A DNA stretch of 47,125 bases from Sedimentisphaerales bacterium (lineage in GTDB: Bacteria > Planctomycetota > Phycisphaerae > Sedimentisphaerales > Anaerobacaceae): the NCBI GenBank assembly GCA_016936075.1, contig JAFGPS010000189.1, positions 1-47,125 of the forward strand, read 5' to 3'. The position numbers and the translations under genes are program-made. Shown in pieces: positions 34,088 to 43,185 of this stretch. The notes below the pieces were generated by a model. It had not been told where the DNA came from. It was given only the letters and a program-made list of their open reading frames with translations, and searched no databases. Within the stretch, counting starts at the first letter, position 1, and each line of letters starts with the position of its first letter.

Positions 34088-37000
34088 TTAGCTGTTGTTT
34101 TCGGATTCCCAGATGATTTGGCAGCCGGGAAATGTCTCATTAAGATTCATGTAACCTTCTAAAGTAATATCAGAATTATTAAGGAAAATCTCATTTAAGT
34201 TTTTTAAAGGTTTCAGATATTCTAATCCTTTGTCTGTAATTCCAGTAGATTCGAGGCTTATCGATTCTAAATTCTCTAATCCCTGGATATGTTCAAGGCC
34301 TGCGTCTGTGATTTTTGTACCACCAATCCATAATTGCACCAGGTTTGTTAATTCCTTAAGATGTTCGAGGCCTTTATCAGAAATCTGAGTATTTGACAGA
34401 TAAAGCATATTAATTTTTTTCAATCCTTTCAAATATTCCATACTTTTATCTGTTATATTCGTTTTGTTAAGAATTAATACCTCCATGTTTGAGAGTCCTG
34501 CCAGATATTTCAAACCATCGTCACTGATTTGAGTATTTCCGAGATAGAGCCTTTTCACTTTGTCCATTCCCTGCAAATGTGCAAGACCATCATCGGTTAT
34601 CTGGGTGCCGCTAAGAACGAAAAATTCAAGCTCTTTCAATATCCCGTATTGTTTAAGTTTCATAACTCCATTGTCAGTAATTTGTGCATCATCGAGCCGA
34701 AGAGATTTTAATTTGGTCAAGCCCTTCATATGGTCCAACGACTTATCAGTAAATTGATTATTGATCCATAACCCAAGGAATTCCAGATTTGTCAGGTCTT
34801 TCAGATATACAAGGCCCTCATCACTAACATCGCTACGTACAAGAATAAGTGATTCAAGGCTTTTGATATCTTTCAATTGTTCCATTGACTCATCAGTAAA
34901 ATTCTCGACTTCCTGAATTCTTAGACTCTTGAGATTAGGTAACCATTTCAGGTGCTTTATCCCTTCTTCGCCACCTGTCCATTCAGTCTGATACTTTGGA
35001 CCATGAAGTGTAACTTCAGTGTACTTTTGGCCATTTTCTGAAGTTTTCACAACTACCTCTCCGCCTAATCTTTTTATTTCCGTTTCAGCTATATTTTGTT
35101 GACGTTTGTCTATTTCCTCTTGTGTTACAGGCTTGTCTGTATTCTCAATTTTTTCGTTTAGTTCTCCCATGCCAAATCCTTCTGCCCGGACAATATGCTC
35201 GCTGTCAAAGAGAATCATCCATGGCTGTGCCCGCACACTCCAGTTATTCAAAACTTTTTGAGATTCACCTGTGATACAACCGGATGTAAATGGTATATCA
35301 TATTCTCCAATCCAATCGTTAAGCTCTTTATCCGTGACATCAGAACTTTGAACCAGAAGAACCAGTACATTCTTTTCGGTCAGCTCTTTCTGCCGTTTGG
35401 CAAGTTCGGTGACTAAATTTCTTGACGGCCTCTGTTCCATGTCCCAGAAACATATCAATATTCGTTTGCCTTTAGCTTGCTCCGGAGAAAAATCAATCTC
35501 GATATTTTCAAAATTCGGAAAAGATTTGGTCACCAAAGGAGCTGGCGGTATTGGAACAAGTCTGCCCTGAGAGATTATTTTTGAAAGAGCTATTTTAATA
35601 TTCTTGTCTCCTGCATTAGCACCCGAAAAGCCAACAAGAGGTTCTGTCCCTTCTTTTTCTACCTGGACCTGGAGATTAATCCATCCTGGAGATAAACCTC
35701 CAAGTACAAACTCTCCTTTAGTATTTGTATATGTTTCCAGCATAGAAGGTTGGCCACTCCCATAAGCATAAATCCTGATATTGGATATCGGCTGATCAAA
35801 TTGGTCAACTACAATACCTGAAACGGAAAGATTCGCAACTTCTAAAACCAAAGGCTCCAAATCTAAACGGTCATTCACCGCTTCACCTGTATTTGCCATG
35901 ATGATTCGATCTCCAAATCCATCCGCTTTTGCCTGAACAGAATATCTAAATCCATTAGGCAAAGCTCTAATTTCAAAACTACCGTCTGAATTAATTTTCG
36001 TTGACTCTCTTTTGCTAATACCACTCTCAGATGCCCAGAATATAAGGGTCATATCCGCATTCTGAATTCCAATACCATTAATATCAACCACCTTACTCGA
36101 AATAATAACTCCAGGTATCAATGTAATTTCATAATTATCGGTTTTATCATCAAATTCAACCGCAGCGGCGAGATTCCTGTCCTTCTGCCTGGCAAAGATA
36201 TATATGTTTTCTGGAAATATAGGAAAAGTCATCGTTCTTGTCCCTGAGCTTACAACTCTTCTAAACTGAAATTTTCCTTCATTGTCTGTAATAAACTCTT
36301 CTCCGGGAAATGGCATAGTTGAGATAACAGTATCTTTGACAGGCAGGCCATTTACATCCTTTACTATACCTTTAATAATACGTACTGAAGGTTCACTGGT
36401 TGTCTGTAATACTTGTCCGACCGTTTTATCATCATAATAAGAACTATTTATCACTTTCATACCTTCTTCAAGATCAATTCCTTCAGCCTGAATTTTTCCG
36501 TTTTTATCTGTCAGTATAAGCCATGGCAGACCACGAACTCCCCAATTAAACTTAACTTTATCGAAATCACTTGTAATCCGGCCTGAAATAAATGGTATCT
36601 TATATTCATCGAGCCAATTTTTCAGTTCATCAACTGTAACTTCCGAACTGTGAATCAATAAAACCTCGATATTCTTTTCGTTTAGCTCATCTGTTCGTTT
36701 GGCAAGTTCGGTAACTGAATTTCTCGACGGCTTCTGTTCCATGTCCCAGAAACATATAAATATTCGTTTGCCTTTAGCTTGCTCCGGAGAAAAATCAATC
36801 TCGATATTTTCAAATTTCGGAATGGACTTATTAATTAAAGATTTGCTTACTAAAGGAGAAGGTTGTTTTGGTATGGTACGACTTGCAATTGGATCACCTC
36901 CAAGAACAATCGTGACGTTTTTTGCTCCTCCTTCTGTATTGACATAACCATATAATCGCTCCTGCCCAGTTTTAGTTGCCTGCAGCTGTAACTTTCCTTT

Positions 37001-38923
37001 TGCGGCTATAAGCTCGAACTTGCCCTCTTTATCAGAATAAACTTGTGCAAAATCAGGTTGATTGTCACCTGAGCTGACTATTCTCGCATTAACAACCGGC
37101 TTGCCGTCAATATCCACTACAATGCCGGAGACGGTTAGATTTGCCGAAAACAAAGTCACTTGCCCTGCATCAAGATGATTGTTGACGGTATCCTGAAAAT
37201 CAAGGCGTTTATTCGTTACGGTATATCCCTCAGCTCTTGCGCGAATAGTATAATCATGTCCGGCGGGAATCGCCCCGAACTCGAAATTTCCATTTTCATC
37301 CGCTTCTTCTTTTTCATATTTTGTTACTGAATAGCTCCAGTCAGATGTTCTTAAATTTGGACTTACACTTGCATGAGGAATACCCTTACCTTCTGAATCT
37401 GCTACTTTTCCTGTTATGGTCACTCCGGGCTGAAGTTTCAAATCGAGAGTTTGGCTTTTTTCTGTAACATCAACAATAACAGCCAGATTACGCTCATTAT
37501 GACGTGCGACAAGCCAGAAATCCGCACCTCCTCCGGGCCAGAGACGTTCATCCTGAATAATCTCATACCTGCCTTCTGAATCCGTAGTTATTTCTTCTTC
37601 AGCGGTTGGAAGCATTATAAGTTTCGCTCCCTCGACAGGCTTACCATCCGGATCATATACAATACCTTTGACCTTTGGAGGCTTTTTTAATAACCAGTCT
37701 ATTTTTTTGGTAGAACCATCTTCAATAAAAAGAGCATTGAAAGTATAACGCACTTCAGATGTATAATCTTTATTGACCGTTACATTTTGATACCCTTTCG
37801 GCATCAGACGAATACAACTTATCCCTTTGCTGTCACTGAGACCTGAAAACCATAATTCATGCTGCACATCAAGTACCGAGACACTGGCTCCTTCGATTGG
37901 TTCACCTGTCTCTGAATCTTTAACAAGTACTTCCAACAATCCCCCTTTTTGTAGTTCCAGTTTGATATCCTTTTCAGTTTGACCGTCTTTGAGGTCAACA
38001 TAAACTGGTTCTGCTACCCAATCCGCGAGTTTTTCTCTCGATGTATTCAGCGCAAGAAAATAACTGCCGGCAGAAAGTTCCCTGATACTGAATGTTCCAT
38101 CTTCTCCGGAAATTATTGTATCCTGACCAAAAACCAATTGATTGCGGCCATGTTTAATTTTGAATTTTATTCCGGATACCGGTTTGCCTGTGCTTTTATC
38201 GACTACGATGCCATCTATCACTGATTCCGGAGGTTGAACTAATCGAATATTTTCCTGTCCCGGCGAAAATTGGAGCTTATCACTGTATAACTCTAATTTA
38301 TTAATATTATTAGTATTAACCATAGCTCTCGCTGTTTTTTGGACAACAAATTCTACTGTAGCGTTTGCGGGTAAGTTATTAAAAGAAAATCTTCCTATTT
38401 CATCAGTTTTTGTATTTAGTATATTGGGTGTTATATAAGTACCCAAAGTGTGAATATTTTCTTTTGTATTTTCGATTTTCAATCGTATAATACCGACATT
38501 AGCATTAGAAACAGGCTGTCCTTTTTCATCAGTGACAATGCCCGACAATTTTTTAACTGGATTAAGCCTGAACTCAACTTCTTTATCACTTCCCATATAC
38601 CAATCTGAACAATCCAGTGCCAGACCTTCTTTTTCGACTACTATATATCCGTATGAACTATTCTCATCTCCTGTTTTCCTGACAAAAGAAAATTCACCAG
38701 CCTCGTTTGTTTTTGTTTCCCCGATAACTGATAAATCATCGGGAAACCTGGTTCGTGTTTCTTTTTCACTATACAATATTGCTTGTGCGTGAGCGGCTGG
38801 CTTTCCCAGGGCGTCAACTACTTTTCCTTTAAATGTAAACTTATCCTCATGTTGAGCAATTGAAAGATTATTAAAAGAGGCGATAAAAATTGCATATACT
38901 AAAATTATTTTTTTAATATTCAT
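34088..38923 (-). CDS. Secreted protein: Ig-like repeats, two redox-dead thioredoxin domains, LRR tail
   Basis: A 1611-residue protein. Start 38923 has GGGAG 8 bases upstream and a signal peptide (MNIKKIILVYAIFIASF). It has two halves of carboxypeptidase-regulatory/CnaB-like repeats (GxVVDxxGKPVxxA pattern), each followed by a TlpA/thioredoxin-like domain, about 700-830 and 1130-1270. At the position of CxxC they read EQKPSRN (near 729) and EQRPSRN (near 1164), while the cis-proline strand GLPWLILTDK is kept. From about 1328 to 1608 come leucine-rich repeats of the planctomycete type (TQITDDGLAHLQ). It is likely a periplasmic or surface protein for binding. It is the last gene of the array; the stop codon is at 34088-34090. 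Confidence 0.87.
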   Translation of the reverse strand: MNIKKIILVYAIFIASFNNLSIAQHEDKFTFKGKVVDALGKPAAHAQAILYSEKETRTRFPDDLSVIGETKTNEAGEFSFVRKTGDENSSYGYIVVEKEGLALDCSDWYMGSDKEVEFRLNPVKKLSGIVTDEKGQPVSNANVGIIRLKIENTKENIHTLGTYITPNILNTKTDEIGRFSFNNLPANATVEFVVQKTARAMVNTNNINKLELYSDKLQFSPGQENIRLVQPPESVIDGIVVDKSTGKPVSGIKFKIKHGRNQLVFGQDTIISGEDGTFSIRELSAGSYFLALNTSREKLADWVAEPVYVDLKDGQTEKDIKLELQKGGLLEVLVKDSETGEPIEGASVSVLDVQHELWFSGLSDSKGISCIRLMPKGYQNVTVNKDYTSEVRYTFNALFIEDGSTKKIDWLLKKPPKVKGIVYDPDGKPVEGAKLIMLPTAEEEITTDSEGRYEIIQDERLWPGGGADFWLVARHNERNLAVIVDVTEKSQTLDLKLQPGVTITGKVADSEGKGIPHASVSPNLRTSDWSYSVTKYEKEEADENGNFEFGAIPAGHDYTIRARAEGYTVTNKRLDFQDTVNNHLDAGQVTLFSANLTVSGIVVDIDGKPVVNARIVSSGDNQPDFAQVYSDKEGKFELIAAKGKLQLQATKTGQERLYGYVNTEGGAKNVTIVLGGDPIASRTIPKQPSPLVSKSLINKSIPKFENIEIDFSPEQAKGKRIFICFWDMEQKPSRNSVTELAKRTDELNEKNIEVLLIHSSEVTVDELKNWLDEYKIPFISGRITSDFDKVKFNWGVRGLPWLILTDKNGKIQAEGIDLEEGMKVINSSYYDDKTVGQVLQTTSEPSVRIIKGIVKDVNGLPVKDTVISTMPFPGEEFITDNEGKFQFRRVVSSGTRTMTFPIFPENIYIFARQKDRNLAAAVEFDDKTDNYEITLIPGVIISSKVVDINGIGIQNADMTLIFWASESGISKRESTKINSDGSFEIRALPNGFRYSVQAKADGFGDRIIMANTGEAVNDRLDLEPLVLEVANLSVSGIVVDQFDQPISNIRIYAYGSGQPSMLETYTNTKGEFVLGGLSPGWINLQVQVEKEGTEPLVGFSGANAGDKNIKIALSKIISQGRLVPIPPAPLVTKSFPNFENIEIDFSPEQAKGKRILICFWDMEQRPSRNLVTELAKRQKELTEKNVLVLLVQSSDVTDKELNDWIGEYDIPFTSGCITGESQKVLNNWSVRAQPWMILFDSEHIVRAEGFGMGELNEKIENTDKPVTQEEIDKRQQNIAETEIKRLGGEVVVKTSENGQKYTEVTLHGPKYQTEWTGGEEGIKHLKWLPNLKSLRIQEVENFTDESMEQLKDIKSLESLILVRSDVSDEGLVYLKDLTNLEFLGLWINNQFTDKSLDHMKGLTKLKSLRLDDAQITDNGVMKLKQYGILKELEFFVLSGTQITDDGLAHLQGMDKVKRLYLGNTQISDDGLKYLAGLSNMEVLILNKTNITDKSMEYLKGLKKINMLYLSNTQISDKGLEHLKELTNLVQLWIGGTKITDAGLEHIQGLENLESISLESTGITDKGLEYLKPLKNLNEIFLNNSDITLEGYMNLNETFPGCQIIWESENNS
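35399..36821. repeat. Two 121-bp near-identical segments inside one gene
   Basis: Bases 35399-35519 and 36701-36821, both coding for the Q-[RK]-P-S-R-N part of the two thioredoxin-like domains, are of equal length and differ at only about six positions by eye, while the flanking parts of the two domains are much more diverged. This suggests recent gene conversion between the two domain copies. Confidence 0.75.
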
Positions 38924-38942
38924 AATTGTTCTCCCGAAATCA

Positions 38943-40181
38943 TTATTTCTCAATTTTATTATCCAGCTCGTTTATTGAAAATCCTTCAGTTTGGACAATA
39001 TGTTCTTTATCAGTCAAAATCAACCACGGCAAAGCCTTTACGTCCCAGTTGAAGAGTGTTTGTTCTTGATTCTCTTTAATTATGCCGATTGGAAAATCCA
39101 TATTATTTTCCTTAGCCCAGTTATCAAGATATTCCTGTTCAATCTTTGAAGCTTGAACTGCGATAATCTCAATATCTTTTGACTTAAGCTCTTGTGCCTT
39201 TTGACTTAGTTCCAAGATGCAATTCCTTGACGGCCGTTGTTCCATATCGAAAAAGCAGACAAGGAGCGACTTGTCCTGGATTGAAGTACGAGCAGGATCA
39301 ATATTGATACCATCGAAGTTCGGCAACGGTTCGCCCGGAAGCAAATACCCAGGCTTTTTGATTTTTACCTGTACCTGTGTCTTTTGTCCAATTTGCAGTG
39401 ACACATTTTTGAATGTTATCCGGTAATCATAAGGCCTTGACTGGAATTCAAGATGATCGATATTTTGTATATTGAGATTCTTGAATCGGTGGATATATCT
39501 GCTTATACCTGCTCCCGTACCTCCGCCGCTTTTTTGTGATTTATGCAGAATGTCTTTTTTGTCGTAAGCTACGAGTCTTGTAGCATCGTCTAAAATAGTT
39601 TGTGTAATTTCCGCCACTACGTCCGAACCTTTTTGCTCCGGACACCGCATTATTACTCCATCGTTACTGCTAAAAAAACTGTCATCAGGAGCTGCAGGAT
39701 ACCAGAACGACCAGTTTTCAACAACATTCCACTGGCCGATTGCCAATCCTAATTCTATATCCGCCTGTTTCTGACCCTTAGCGAAAATTAAAGTAAAAAA
39801 TCTCAATTCATCGTTTTCAAAACCTTTCCCTTTGTTATTGACCGGGTGTACTGTAAGATTATTACTCAATTGTGCAACTGCTTTACAGGTATAATCATTA
39901 CTTTTATTGAAGCGAATAACAAACCAATATGAATCTGAGACTGATGTACGCCCTTGAGACATATCGGGAGACTCGTCCATAGCCGTACCATCGGGTCTCC
40001 ACCATTGATAATTTCCGTCCTTGAACTGTTCCAAATCCCGAATACTATAGTTCCTTAGTCCAACTAACTCTACGGTAATTCCTTCTGGTAATGTCGCAAT
40101 AACTTTTTCCTCGGGTTCTTCTATAGCTCCGTAAGTTGAAATACATAAAAAGGAAATCATAATCAAAATGCAGTTTTTCAT
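38943..40181 (-). CDS. Secreted protein: unique N-terminal domain plus redox-dead thioredoxin-like domain
   Basis: A 412-residue protein with a signal peptide (MKNCILIMISFLCISTYG) and GGAGG 9 bases before the ATG. The first 280 residues are a domain I do not recognise: it opens EKVIATLPEGITVELVGL and contains WWRPDGTAMD and FWYPAAPDDSFF stretches, possibly beta-rich. Residues about 285-412 are the array's thioredoxin-like module: CFFDMEQRPSRNC (QRPS in place of CxxC, near 311-316), IAVQASKIEQEYLDNW, FNWDVKALPWLILTD and EGFSINEL. It lies 19 bases before the next array gene and 19 bases after the previous one. Confidence 0.8.
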   Translation of the reverse strand: MKNCILIMISFLCISTYGAIEEPEEKVIATLPEGITVELVGLRNYSIRDLEQFKDGNYQWWRPDGTAMDESPDMSQGRTSVSDSYWFVIRFNKSNDYTCKAVAQLSNNLTVHPVNNKGKGFENDELRFFTLIFAKGQKQADIELGLAIGQWNVVENWSFWYPAAPDDSFFSSNDGVIMRCPEQKGSDVVAEITQTILDDATRLVAYDKKDILHKSQKSGGGTGAGISRYIHRFKNLNIQNIDHLEFQSRPYDYRITFKNVSLQIGQKTQVQVKIKKPGYLLPGEPLPNFDGINIDPARTSIQDKSLLVCFFDMEQRPSRNCILELSQKAQELKSKDIEIIAVQASKIEQEYLDNWAKENNMDFPIGIIKENQEQTLFNWDVKALPWLILTDKEHIVQTEGFSINELDNKIEK

Positions 40182-40200
40182 TTGTATTAACCTCCATTAT

Positions 40201-41781
40201 TTAATTCAGTTTTTTGTCAAGTTCGAGCAGGCTGAATCCTTCGTTAGTTACAATGTGTTTTTTATCAGTTAGAATCAGCCACGGCAAAGCCTTGACGCCC
40301 CAGTTGAATTTTGTTTGCTCTTCATTCTCCTTAATAATTCCCACTTGAAAGTCTATACTATTTTCTTTGAGCCACTTGTCGAGATATTCCTGCTCAATCT
40401 TTGATGCTTGGATTGCAACTATAACTAAATCTTTTTCCTTGAGTTCTTTTGCTTTTTTACTTAATTCTAAAATACAGTTTCTTGACGGTCGTTGCTCGTA
40501 ATCAAAAAAACAAATCAAAACACTTTTGTCTTGAATAGTTTCTGGTTTAAATTCAGCAAGGAAATTTTTTATGTCAGGCAAAGGCTTACCTGATAATGAA
40601 ACAAACTGCGGCTGAATTGGTTGGTTGGAACCTGGTTCCGAGAGTATAATTTTTACATCTTTTGCCCCGCCTTCGGTTTGAATAACACCATTTAGCGTTC
40701 TCGTATCAAATAGATCGGCTCCAATTGTTATTGTTCCTGCACATAAGTTTTCAAGGGTGAATTTGCCTTCCTTATTTGTTGTAGTTGATAGATTTGGCTG
40801 ACCTTTACCTGAAGTGTGAATAAAAGCATTTGCTATTGGTTTACCGTAATAATCAACGACAAGACCGGAAACAGACATATTTGCAGGCTTAAGAACTATT
40901 GGATCAAAATCAAAAATCTCGCCAGGATTCTGACTTGTTTGTATATCGACCGAGTCACTTCCGAAACGTTCAGCTTTTCCGTAAACTGAATACTTGAAAC
41001 CGCCAGGTAAAGCTTTGATTTGAAAATGTCCATGTTTATCGACTTCCACAGTTTCGTTATTCTTGAAACCTAAATCACAAGTCCAGATAATCAGTTCAAT
41101 TTTTAAATCTGGAATTCTATTATCGTTTGAATCAACAACTTTACCTGAAAGAATGATACCTTTTGACAGTTTAATATCGAGATTCTCTTTTTTGCCAAGA
41201 AGTTCAACTGCAGCGGCGAGATTATGCTCTCTGTCTCTTGCAATAATATAGGGAGTATCTTTAAAAGTAAATCCCAGTGAATGCTCCATCATCGTAAATA
41301 TGCCGTTACTGTCTGTTGCAGTCTGGTCTGCAGAAGGCGGATTTACAATAATCAATGCTCCCGAGACAGGTTCGCCATTTTCATTGCGTATTACCCCTGA
41401 AATTGTTCCATAAGCTTCGAGAGAAAATTCTATAAGTTTTGTTTTTCCTTCCTCAACTGTCACCTCTTTTTTAAGCATGACTTGTTTATAATAATTATTT
41501 TTGTAAACTTTGATTATTGTGTATTTTCCCGGTTCCAGATGGGCCTGAGCTATTCCATCGTTATTAGTGATAATCTTTTTAATAGCCCCAAGTTTGTTTG
41601 TTGAATAAAATTCGATATTTACATTATCAAGGGATTCTTTAGTTTTAGGATCAATTACGAGTACTTCTAAAGTTCCACCTTTGCTTAAATCGGTATTTGC
41701 ATTCTCTTTTGTTTCCTGTGCAGAGACAAAATTGAGCAAGCACATTGTAAAGATCACAAATAATATAAATATTTTATTCAT
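40201..41781 (-). CDS. Secreted protein: Ig-like repeats plus redox-dead thioredoxin-like domain
   Basis: A 526-residue protein with a signal peptide (MNKIFILFVIFTMCLLNF) and an AGGAAA-like ribosome site. Residues about 35-395 hold four carboxypeptidase-regulatory/CnaB-like repeats (for example GTISGVIRNENGEPVSGA and GKVVDSNDNRIPDL). The thioredoxin-like module occupies about 400-525: CFFDYEQRPSRNC near 423-435 instead of CxxC, then the KALPWLILTDKKHIV strand. It starts 15 bases after the previous array gene stop. A role in binding or signalling in the envelope is inferred; redox catalysis through CxxC looks impossible. Confidence 0.83.
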   Translation of the reverse strand: MNKIFILFVIFTMCLLNFVSAQETKENANTDLSKGGTLEVLVIDPKTKESLDNVNIEFYSTNKLGAIKKIITNNDGIAQAHLEPGKYTIIKVYKNNYYKQVMLKKEVTVEEGKTKLIEFSLEAYGTISGVIRNENGEPVSGALIIVNPPSADQTATDSNGIFTMMEHSLGFTFKDTPYIIARDREHNLAAAVELLGKKENLDIKLSKGIILSGKVVDSNDNRIPDLKIELIIWTCDLGFKNNETVEVDKHGHFQIKALPGGFKYSVYGKAERFGSDSVDIQTSQNPGEIFDFDPIVLKPANMSVSGLVVDYYGKPIANAFIHTSGKGQPNLSTTTNKEGKFTLENLCAGTITIGADLFDTRTLNGVIQTEGGAKDVKIILSEPGSNQPIQPQFVSLSGKPLPDIKNFLAEFKPETIQDKSVLICFFDYEQRPSRNCILELSKKAKELKEKDLVIVAIQASKIEQEYLDKWLKENSIDFQVGIIKENEEQTKFNWGVKALPWLILTDKKHIVTNEGFSLLELDKKLN

Positions 41782-41796
41782 TTGAATTTTCCTATT

Positions 41797-43185
41797 TTAT
41801 TGTTTCACTTTCTCTTCCAATTCATTGACCGAAAATCCTTCGGCCTGAACGACATGTTCTTTATCAGTCAAAATCAACCACGGCAAAGCTTTTACGCCCC
41901 AGTTGAATTTTATTTGCTCTGGATTGTCTTTAATCATACCAAGGGGAAAGTCGATGCTATTTTCTTTGAGCCATTTATCGAGATATTCCTGCTCAATTGT
42001 TGAAGCTTGAATCGCAATAACTTCAATATCTTTTTTCTTTAGCTCTTTTGCCTTTTTACTTAGTTCAATAATTCCATTCCTTGACGGCCGTTGTTCTATA
42101 TCGAAAAAACAAACCAATACAATTTTATTAGTGGAATCCGGCATTGACTCTATTTTGAAATTTTGGAGTTCCGGAAGGGTTTTACCAACAAGAGATGCAG
42201 GTTGTTCAGTTTTATTGGTTGATAAATTATCTTCAACATTGTAAATCTCGTCTCCTTCTTGTACATCATGTACAAAAGCTCCAATTTTTTCGAAGTCCGG
42301 ATTCAAAACTACTTTTGTTCGTTTATTATGTGTTTTCAGATAAGTATAATCAAAAGCTGCATTTTGGTAATCTCTCTTGTAATTGTGTTTAGCTTCCATT
42401 GGAACCCATACATCATTTATTTTTTCAAACCTATCGACTTCATAAGAAAAGGATATCGCGGTCATTACGCCAGCTCTGTTTTCTCTTAAAAGAGTTTCGC
42501 CATTCCAGACCAGATCTTTTCCACCTTTTGTAACTTCCGCTTTAGCTATATTATATCCGTGCGCAGGATCTATCCAGATTGCATATTTACCATATGGCGA
42601 TAGAGCATCAATCGCATAACATTTAAAGTTTCCGACCTGTTCCATATTTTTTCGCAATTCAAGCTTAGTAGCCTTCTGTAAAACAGTACCGACAGGCAGG
42701 TCATCACCCTGATATATACCCAAAAGAGGTGCGTCATCATATGAAACTGCGAGTTGCGGCCCTTTCATATCGTCATTTTTTGTAACAAATAGCTTTCCCT
42801 TTTCAGTAGTTTTGCCCCTTCTGTATTCATAAGAGGTATTACCATCCCAAATATAATATTTATAATACGTGGCTTCTTTTGAATCTATATTGACATCAAG
42901 ATTGTCTAAATCTGACCACGTTGAAAATCTAAAATCAACTCTATCGCCATCATATCGCAATTCACTCTTTGCCTTGAAAAACCTTTTATCTCCGTTATTA
43001 GATGAACCGGTTTCTTCTGACGATTCACTAAAGACAAGTATTTTTGTCATTTTAGATTGATTCTCACGATACTTATCAAGTAATCCAGATGCGCTGGGAT
43101 TTTTTAATATAAAATCTTCTGCTCCCAAAACAGGGAAACAAAAAATCAATAACATAGAAACAATTATTATTCTATTGTTTGACAT
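41797..43185 (-). CDS. Secreted protein: LolA-like N-terminal domain plus redox-dead thioredoxin-like domain
   Basis: A 462-residue protein. The start at 43185 has AGGAG 8 bases upstream, lies inside the end of the previous array gene (overlap of 14 bases), and opens a signal peptide (MSNNRIIIVSMLLIFCFPVLG). The N-terminal 290 residues look like a LolA-type lipoprotein-carrier fold: repeated beta strands such as KSELRYDGDRVDFRF, YYIWDGNTSYEYRRG and AIWIDPAHGYNIAKAEV; this is a resemblance, not proven. Residues 335-460 are the array module with CFFDIEQRPSRNG and VKALPWLILTDKEHVV. Unlike most copies the residue after RN is Gly, not Cys. Confidence 0.8.
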   Translation of the reverse strand: MSNNRIIIVSMLLIFCFPVLGAEDFILKNPSASGLLDKYRENQSKMTKILVFSESSEETGSSNNGDKRFFKAKSELRYDGDRVDFRFSTWSDLDNLDVNIDSKEATYYKYYIWDGNTSYEYRRGKTTEKGKLFVTKNDDMKGPQLAVSYDDAPLLGIYQGDDLPVGTVLQKATKLELRKNMEQVGNFKCYAIDALSPYGKYAIWIDPAHGYNIAKAEVTKGGKDLVWNGETLLRENRAGVMTAISFSYEVDRFEKINDVWVPMEAKHNYKRDYQNAAFDYTYLKTHNKRTKVVLNPDFEKIGAFVHDVQEGDEIYNVEDNLSTNKTEQPASLVGKTLPELQNFKIESMPDSTNKIVLVCFFDIEQRPSRNGIIELSKKAKELKKKDIEVIAIQASTIEQEYLDKWLKENSIDFPLGMIKDNPEQIKFNWGVKALPWLILTDKEHVVQAEGFSVNELEEKVKQ

